Below, in pieces: positions 58,628-64,000 of a stretch of 64,000 nt of DNA. The translations under genes were made by a program, and so were the position numbers. Under the pieces are notes generated by a model. That model saw only the letters and a program-made list of their open reading frames with translations. It did not search any database and was not told the origin of the DNA. Numbering within the stretch: the first letter of the stretch is position 1; every line of letters starts with the position of its first letter. The stretch spans positions 2,358,001-2,422,000 of the forward strand of contig JAQPZY010001548.1 in the NCBI GenBank assembly GCA_029931535.1, in the 5' to 3' direction. Source of the stretch: Margaritifera margaritifera. Its lineage: Eukaryota > Mollusca > Bivalvia > Unionida > Margaritiferidae.

Positions 58628-59195
58628 ACTGTATTATTATTTCAATAAATAGCTGATGTCTAATGTTTGTTTATTCATTTGACTGAGAGAACTGTAATTT
58701 ACAAACCAAGTCAGAGGCAAGCATTATTTTTGGCATGCCCCTGTGCTTTGATATCACTCTTTTTTCCATCAAAATTTGATGAGTTATGGCCGATGTTTTG
58801 GTTTGAACTATTCTTCAATTGCAGTATCTTGGGAAAGGAGGCTGGGTGCGTGTATCCATCTTGTATGGACACATTTCTAAATTTATGTATTCAGTTATTA
58901 CAAATAACTTCTGAAAGCTTATTGATCATTTCAGGAATTTTCAACAAAAGAAGTTGAAACTTCAATTTTTAATGGCTATAGTGTAACAGGAAAGCAACCG
59001 TACAAAGGATTCCAGTTGATTCAGAAAAACCCTACTGTTAAAGATAATATTTAGAACAGCTGGATGTGGAGTACATTCAGATTCTTCAAGTGACAAAATT
59101 ATTATTTCCTTGTAAATTAATTATAACAGCATGGTTCTTTCAAATCAAATGTGAACATAATTTATATTAGACAAGGTGACTTATAATATTGCCAA

Positions 59196-59325
59196 AAGAT
59201 AGCCTGTATATTGTGGCTGCAGCAAAGCCTGTATATTGTGGCTGCAGCAAAGCCAGTGTATTGTGGCTGCAGCAAAGCCAGTGTATTGTGGCTGCAGCAA
59301 AGCCTGTGTATATGTGGCTGCAGTA
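59196..59325. repeat. 25-bp minisatellite, ~5 copies
   Basis: AGCCTGTATATTGTGGCTGC followed by agcaa, about five copies with 'agccagtg' variants. It ends about 80 bp before the terminal exon. Confidence 0.92.
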
Positions 59326-59406
59326 ATGCATTTGTGATAATAAATTTGTAATCAATGTAAAAATCTTTCAAAACAAAACTGTATGGTAAGCAAATTCTCT
59401 TTGCAG

Positions 59407-59432
59407 AAATATATGAAGCTGTGGAGGACTAA
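59407..59432 (+). CDS. FYB-like: FYB-like adaptor, terminal exon H (IYEAVED stop)
   Basis: The acceptor is 'gcaaattctctttgcag'. The C from exon G plus AA gives glutamine, followed by IYEAVED and TAA at 59430-59432. The protein therefore ends ...EEEGEQIYEAVED. A tyrosine in an acidic context at the extreme C-terminus matches the ends of FYB-family proteins (EIYDDI...IYDND type). With this exon the eight exons total 690 nt with no frame error. The coding part is too short to be found by ORF scanning. The downstream sequence would be 3' UTR. Evidence is phase plus motif; transcript data would settle it against the 58459 alternative. Confidence 0.8.
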
Positions 59433-59513
59433 GACAGTGAGCGGTCAGTCAGCAGTTACTTCACATCAGACAAGAATATGGAGACCAGCAACATCAAGTG
59501 CAGAAATGATTAC

Positions 59514-59710
59514 CAACTCAGGTCCAACTGCAAACAACATAGACCCTGATCTGCCATTGCATAATATAATGGCAGACCAGGGTGTATGTTGTTTGTTCTA
59601 CTGATTGGACTTAAACTGTATAGACCCAGATCTGCTTGGTGCATTATGCAATGGTAGATTTGGCCGTATGCAATCTGCAGTTGGATTTGATTTACTCATG
59701 AGTAAATACA
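59514..59710. mobile_element. Double-hairpin small element, copy 8 (termini worn)
   Basis: 'Accaactcaggtccaactgcaaacaacatagaccctgatctgcc' with the paired 'ggcagaccagggtgtatgttgttt', then the second hairpin (TAGACCCAGATCTGC...GGTAGATTTGGCCGTATGCA) and a right end 'ctcatgagtaaatac'. It lies about 80 bp after the gene's stop codon, so it is probably transcribed. Confidence 0.8.
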
Positions 59711-60208
59711 ATAATTTATACATTCACACATAGTTCTTGCTCTGTAGTCATGATATATCTTGAACACAAAATTTGAACTCAGACTTGGACTTGGAATTCT
59801 ATTAAAAAAATTATTATCAAACAAAGTTTGTGAAATAGGTTGAATTTAAAACACAATATTCTCAAACTTTGAATTGTTATTTATTGAGAAAATTTTCACC
59901 TAGAGTGGAACCATGATTACGGTACATGAAGTTGTTGGGAGACATGACAAAATTATGGATAAATGAGAGCCTGGATAATGTAGTCTGTATTTGATTATAT
60001 TTGAATGAATCAAAAATTAAGATAATGGCATGTTGGATAAGTGAAATTTGACTATTTGTCAGAAGAATCAAAGTACCATATCTAATTTTGAAGTTTTGAT
60101 GAGTCAGAGTTAAAGTTTTACTCCAGCAGTTTCATGGCAATTTGAGCATTATAACAAAAGCCAGTATAGGAGACTTAGAGTCTACAGTTGTACAAAGTCT
60201 CATGTATA

Positions 60209-60425
60209 CCGTATATACTCACCTATAATCTGATACCAACTGCAAACTGCATAGAACCAGATCTGCTGTCGCATAATGCACCAGCAGATCTGGGTCTATG
60301 CAGATTGAATGGACTAATCAGTAGAACAAGCAACATAGACCCTGATCTGCCGGCGCATTATGCGATGGCAGATCAGGGTCTATGTTGTTTGCATTTGGAC
60401 CCAGATTATACATGAGTATATATGG
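60209..60425. mobile_element. Double-hairpin small element, copy 9 (well preserved)
   Basis: CCGTATATACTCACCTATAATC ... GATTATACATGAGTATATATGG with TA on both sides. Both hairpins are nearly perfect, including GCCGGCGCATTATGCGATGGC at the loop of hairpin 2. Confidence 0.92.
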
Positions 60426-60825
60426 TAAATGTCAGAACTGACATTATTAGTATTGTGTTCAATTTCATATTTAGTATTACATAACATAAATTATTTAAAT
60501 CAAGAAAGTGTATATGACATATATTCATTGGAAGCTTTCTATCCCCATGATATTGTATATTTCATTTCATGTCAATTTCTTTTCCTGGCCAAAAAAACAT
60601 GTTTTTTTTTTTGCATTTTAAGAACCTTAAGTTTATTTTTGCAAGTTGTATAAGAAGAGCTTTTTTAATTTTTAAGATAATTCATTCTAGCTTAATTTGC
60701 ATGTTATAAATGCTCATGACATTGTCATACTGGATGAAAGTGATTCTTTCATATTATTAACACACATACACAGTCCAATTTTCTATATTGTTAAAAAAAA
60801 CTCCCATTTTCTTGGAGACATTCCA

Positions 60826-60831
60826 AATAAA
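60826..60831 (+). promoter_or_regulatory. Candidate AATAAA polyadenylation signal
   Basis: First AATAAA after the predicted stop at 59432. It would give a 3' UTR of about 1.4 kb containing both hairpin elements. Confidence 0.3.
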
Positions 60832-62142
60832 GTAGCAATATTGTTGGAAAGATTTCATTGGGTTTCAGATACTTCCAGGGGAGATAATTTAGTAGGTGGA
60901 AGTATTATATATGAATGCAGGTGTTATAAGAGTGATATGGGTAAAAAAAGGAGTAAAATCTTCCTCTTTATTTCTTGAACTTAAAGAACTGCTAAAAGCA
61001 AGATTGAAACTTTCAGAAATTTACTTGTTGGATATTATTAAACATTTTTAAATTGTTGTAGGCAGAAAATTTATCATATTCATCAAAATGTCCATTGTGC
61101 AGTAATGGCCAAAGGTTTACAACCAAAGTTGAAAAGCCTCAAACAACAAACACCTGGGGCAGTCATAATTTTGAGTTGCAGGCGGGCAGTTGACATCTAT
61201 TCACAAGGTGTTCAAACACTATAGTCTGTATCAAATGTTTCCCATGACTAATTGCATATCATCAAAAGGACATCCTTTTCTCTCATTTCTGTAAATTTAA
61301 GAGAGTGAAATTGATAATTATGTAAAATTCTTATCCCTGTCAATTTAATAAGTCAAAATCAAATATCAAAATTAAATAGGGCCTTGTCAAGTACCTAAAG
61401 TTAAGTTTTGCTTTGGAATGGATGATACTGGCTGAATACAGTGCAGATCGATCTTTGTTGCCAGCAAGTGTCTCAGTACCTTGTTTGTATTATGTATTCG
61501 TTGCTCACAGCATTTAATCTTGCACTGCAACTCAGTCATACCAAATACAATCTATGTAAGAAAAATATTTGGGTTTTATCTTTTGCTCAGTATGGTACAA
61601 GGAGCCGTGATATGGCTGAAGTTTGAAAAACATTTCTGAAATAAAATAGATGCCAAAAGTTCACGACAAAATTTTTGCATAATTGAACAGCAAACTTGCA
61701 TCAGCTACCTGTGATAATTTTTCTTTTTTATTCATGAGGTATTGTACTGTCAATACATCAAAACTTCCATAATTCAAATATTAGTCGCTTGATGGCATCG
61801 CTCGAATACTTGGTATCACTTGAATATTTGCCATCACTTGAATGACTTGGCATCACTTGAATGAAATGTCACAAAAATGTAGTCAAATCTGTAATTTTAA
61901 ATAATTTTCCTTTGTTTTACTCTGAATAAACATCATTGTTAGAGAGAATCTGGATGAAGACGAGCTTCATACGTACTAGACCTAGTGTAAATAATGATCT
62001 TGACATTTCTAATCATTACAAAAAAAATCTCATGGGAGTTGCAAGATTTATTAAGTTTTTAGGGGTGGTTTTTTACGTAATTTCATAAAGTTTTGTTCGA
62101 TTTTCAATAGAGTCAGTGCTATTTACACCTACTGCGTGGGTA

Positions 62143-62359
62143 CCATATATACTCACATATAAACGGAGTCCAAATGCAAACAACATAGAAACTGATCTGC
62201 TATTGCATAATGCACCAGCAGACCACGGGCTATGTTGTTTGTTCTACTGATTAGTCCTTACAAAATGCATAGACCCAGATCTGATGCCGCATTATGTGAC
62301 GGCAGATCTGGGTATATGCAGTTTGCAGTTGGTATTGGATTATACGCGAGTATATACGT
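62143..62359. mobile_element. Double-hairpin small element, copy 10
   Basis: CCATATATACTCACATATAAAC ... GGATTATACGCGAGTATATACG with TA on both sides. Orientation as copies 4 and 7. Confidence 0.9.
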
Positions 62360-63350
62360 TATGTAGTAACCCTCTTGTCCGTCCATGGTTCTGGCAGGAT
62401 CTTGTTAATACAACTAATCCTGCAGTTTGTGATGGATTGCCATGAAACTTGGGAAATATTATGGTAATTACTTCAAGATGTTCACTTTGCTCCCACAGTT
62501 TTGGGTATAATTATTGGAGTTTCTAATGGACTGCCATGAAAATTGGTAAATGCCATGAAAGTTGGTAAATATTATGGTTATTACCAGAAGATGTTCGTAT
62601 TGACAAATCACTTTGCTCCCCCAGTTTTGGGTTAAATTATTTCAGTTTCTGATTGACTGCCATGAAAATTGGTAAATGCCATGAAAGTTGGTAAATATTA
62701 TGGTTATTACCAAAAGATATACATACCCACAGATCATTTTGCTTCCGCCCTATTTGTTAGAGTTATTGCCCTTCCTCATAGCTTAATGCAATTTATGACA
62801 ATCTTATAAGTGCAACTAGTCCCAGTGTTTGATGGATTGATATTTACAAATCATTTTGTTCCCACAATTTTTGTTTCAGTTATTCACCTTTTTGTCTTGT
62901 AGCATAATATAGTGTATGACACAATCTCATTAGTGCCACCAGTCCTGCAGTTTTTGACAGAATGCCATGAATGTTGGTAAATACTTTGGTCATCAACTGA
63001 AGATGTGCATATCTACTAGTCACAATGCTCCCCCAATTTTTGTTAGAGTTATTGCTCTTTATTGTCTTATAGCTTAATGCATTGTATAACAAAATCTCGT
63101 TAGTGTAAAAAAAAATATTGTCTTATAGCTTAATGCATTGTATAACAAAATCTCATTAGTGTAACTAGTCCCGCAGTTTTTGATGAATTGCCACCAAAGT
63201 TGGTAATCATTATGGCCATCACATGTAGATGCATATATCAACAATATTTTCAAGATGGTGGTCATACTAAATCTCAGACTGGCACCATTTTCATTTGGAG
63301 CCAACTAGACATCATACAAAGTCTTTTGCTGAAAACCCCATTTTGATGCA
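62360..63350 (+). repeat. Diverged intron-type repeat field
   Basis: Units share 'gtttctgattgactgccatgaaaattggtaaat', 'attatggttattaccaga.agatgt' and 'ttgctccc.cagttttgggt'. A ~120-bp segment is duplicated (62530-62590 and 62650-62710). A 56-bp segment is duplicated in tandem at 63055-63165 ('attgtcttatagcttaatgcattgtataacaaaatctc'). The end (63230-63350) has reverse-orientation text of the ~145-bp family. Confidence 0.75.
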
Positions 63351-64000
63351 ACTTTCCGGTCAGGAAAAATACTGATAATAAGAGTTTCAAGATGGGTATT
63401 AATGTTAAATATGGTACTTGATTTACTTTATCCATTCCATATAATTTAACATTCTCTCTCTAGATACATTAACATATACAAAAAGTTATTTACTTTGGGA
63501 TTTGGTTAGATTGTACATTTGTTTTATTAGATAGCTAGTTGCTTTTTACTTTCCTTTCTTTAATTGGTGATGTATCAGGTATCATAGAAGATTATTTAAC
63601 ATTCATTGGCTAAAAGTGAAGGCGAAATAAAATGCAAAAGCAAAAATGACCTTGAAAATTATGAAAGCAATTATTTAATAATATACAATCAAGACCTTTT
63701 CAATGGTGAATATGAATTTTGTGAACCAGTAAACTTCATATTGACCTACTGGTAATGGAGGTCAATACAATACATTTTTTGGTCCATAAATCTCTATATT
63801 CACATTAATAAAGGTCTGTTATTGTTTTGTTACATTAATTAGTTTGAAAAGTTGAAATTTAATTTGTCTTAGAAAAGTAAAATTCATTTCAGGTTCATGA
63901 TGCCACAAATAAATTATATCTTCACTTGCTAGTCAATTAGGGCATGACAATGTGATATGTTGATTTCTCACATATCACTTAAATATGTGTCATCCAATCA
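63351..64000. other. No recognisable content
   Basis: AT-rich sequence with no exon, RNA gene or repeat that I can support. Confidence 0.6.

Larger units (their letters stand above)
51455..59406 (+). other. FYB-like: Intron 7 (7952 bp)
   Basis: Donor GTAAGT and acceptor 'gcaaattctctttgcag'. It contains a DIRS-like retrotransposon, several small arrays and a possible alternative terminal exon at 58459. I see nothing else in 51460-51895, 52265-52640, 57360-57735, 58000-58450 and 58630-59190. Confidence 0.75.
59433..61945 (+). other. FYB-like: Putative 3' UTR and downstream flank
   Basis: No coding sequence follows the stop. Two double-hairpin elements (59514-59710 and 60209-60425) lie here. 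AATAAA occurs at 60826-60831, 61640-61645 and 61925-61930; I cannot say which, if any, is used. The rest is AT-rich, with 61740-61870 showing short repeats of 'catcacttgaat'. Confidence 0.45.

Noticed and set aside
58935..58957. Third possible terminal exon (acceptor 'gatcatttcag', then RIFNKRS and stop)
   Set aside because: It fits phase, but the acceptor is weaker and the tail has no family feature. Short terminal exons arise easily by chance.
60697..60978. 93-codon ORF downstream of the gene
   Set aside because: No splice or start context and no recognisable motif; most likely 3' UTR or flank.
1..64000. tRNA, rRNA or snRNA genes
   Set aside because: I looked for cloverleaf A/B boxes and conserved small RNA text by eye and saw none. 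A tRNAscan-SE or Infernal run would be decisive.

Overview
The window is eukaryotic, AT-rich and very gene-poor. About 0.7 kb of 64 kb is convincing host coding sequence, in short exons with GT-AG boundaries separated by introns of 3.3 to 20.5 kb. The intron repeats are of the kind that fills bivalve mollusc genomes: dispersed and tandem units carrying AGGTCA-CTG-TGACCT motifs, ATGAAACTTGG-type lines, a CCCCTCAAC...GTTGAGAGGGG hairpin, and GACCAAATTTGACAGAAAGCATCCTGGCAT units. I therefore infer a bivalve or close molluscan relative; no single sequence proves it.

One host gene spans the window on the + strand. Eight exons (2984-3066, 7094-7271, 11027-11089, 14427-14604, 23006-23058, 43515-43555, 51387-51454, 59407-59432) join with matching phases at all seven junctions. 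They sum to exactly 690 nt: 229 codons plus a stop. The 5' end lies outside the window. The predicted C-terminal protein has an acidic segment with a YEELP motif, a Lys/Glu-rich charged helix, a divergent helically extended SH3 domain of the FYB/ADAP/PRAM type spread over three exons, and a tail with YEDVP and a terminal IYEAVED. This is the layout of the Fyn-binding adaptor family (hSH3 followed by acidic phosphotyrosine motifs), which couples tyrosine-kinase signalling to the cytoskeleton in vertebrate immune cells.

The introns hold several clearly delimited mobile elements. (1) A 1589-bp Mutator-like element (29821-31409) has ~170-bp terminal inverted repeats, an 8-bp target duplication GCAATATA and a frameshifted FLYWCH zinc-finger ORF. 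(2) A Ty3/gypsy-class element (38478-43256, minus strand) has a Gmr1-like order, with integrase parts before reverse transcriptase, and a 4-bp duplication CTTA. (3) Solo LTRs of related families lie at 671-1419, 40665-41538 (nested in the previous element) and 50390-51327. (4) A degraded DIRS-like tyrosine-recombinase retrotransposon occupies about 52640-56605. (5) Ten copies of a small double-hairpin element end in CCGTATATACTCGC-type termini, mostly flanked by TA.

Much of the remainder is tandem repeat: a 23-bp minisatellite (10169-11010), a 37/38-bp minisatellite with higher-order structure (24996-26358), a 94-bp array (32779-33522), 48-bp and 87-bp arrays around 29.2-32.1 kb, smaller arrays, and long fields of 145- to 300-bp bivalve-type units. 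I saw no tRNA, rRNA, CRISPR array or prokaryotic operon structure. The long ORFs inside minisatellites are products of repeat composition. The most unusual items are the FYB-like gene in an invertebrate, a strong but frame-breaking candidate exon at 18016-18112, two competing terminal exons, a palindrome built around one small element, and several perfect estrogen-response-element palindromes carried by intron repeats.
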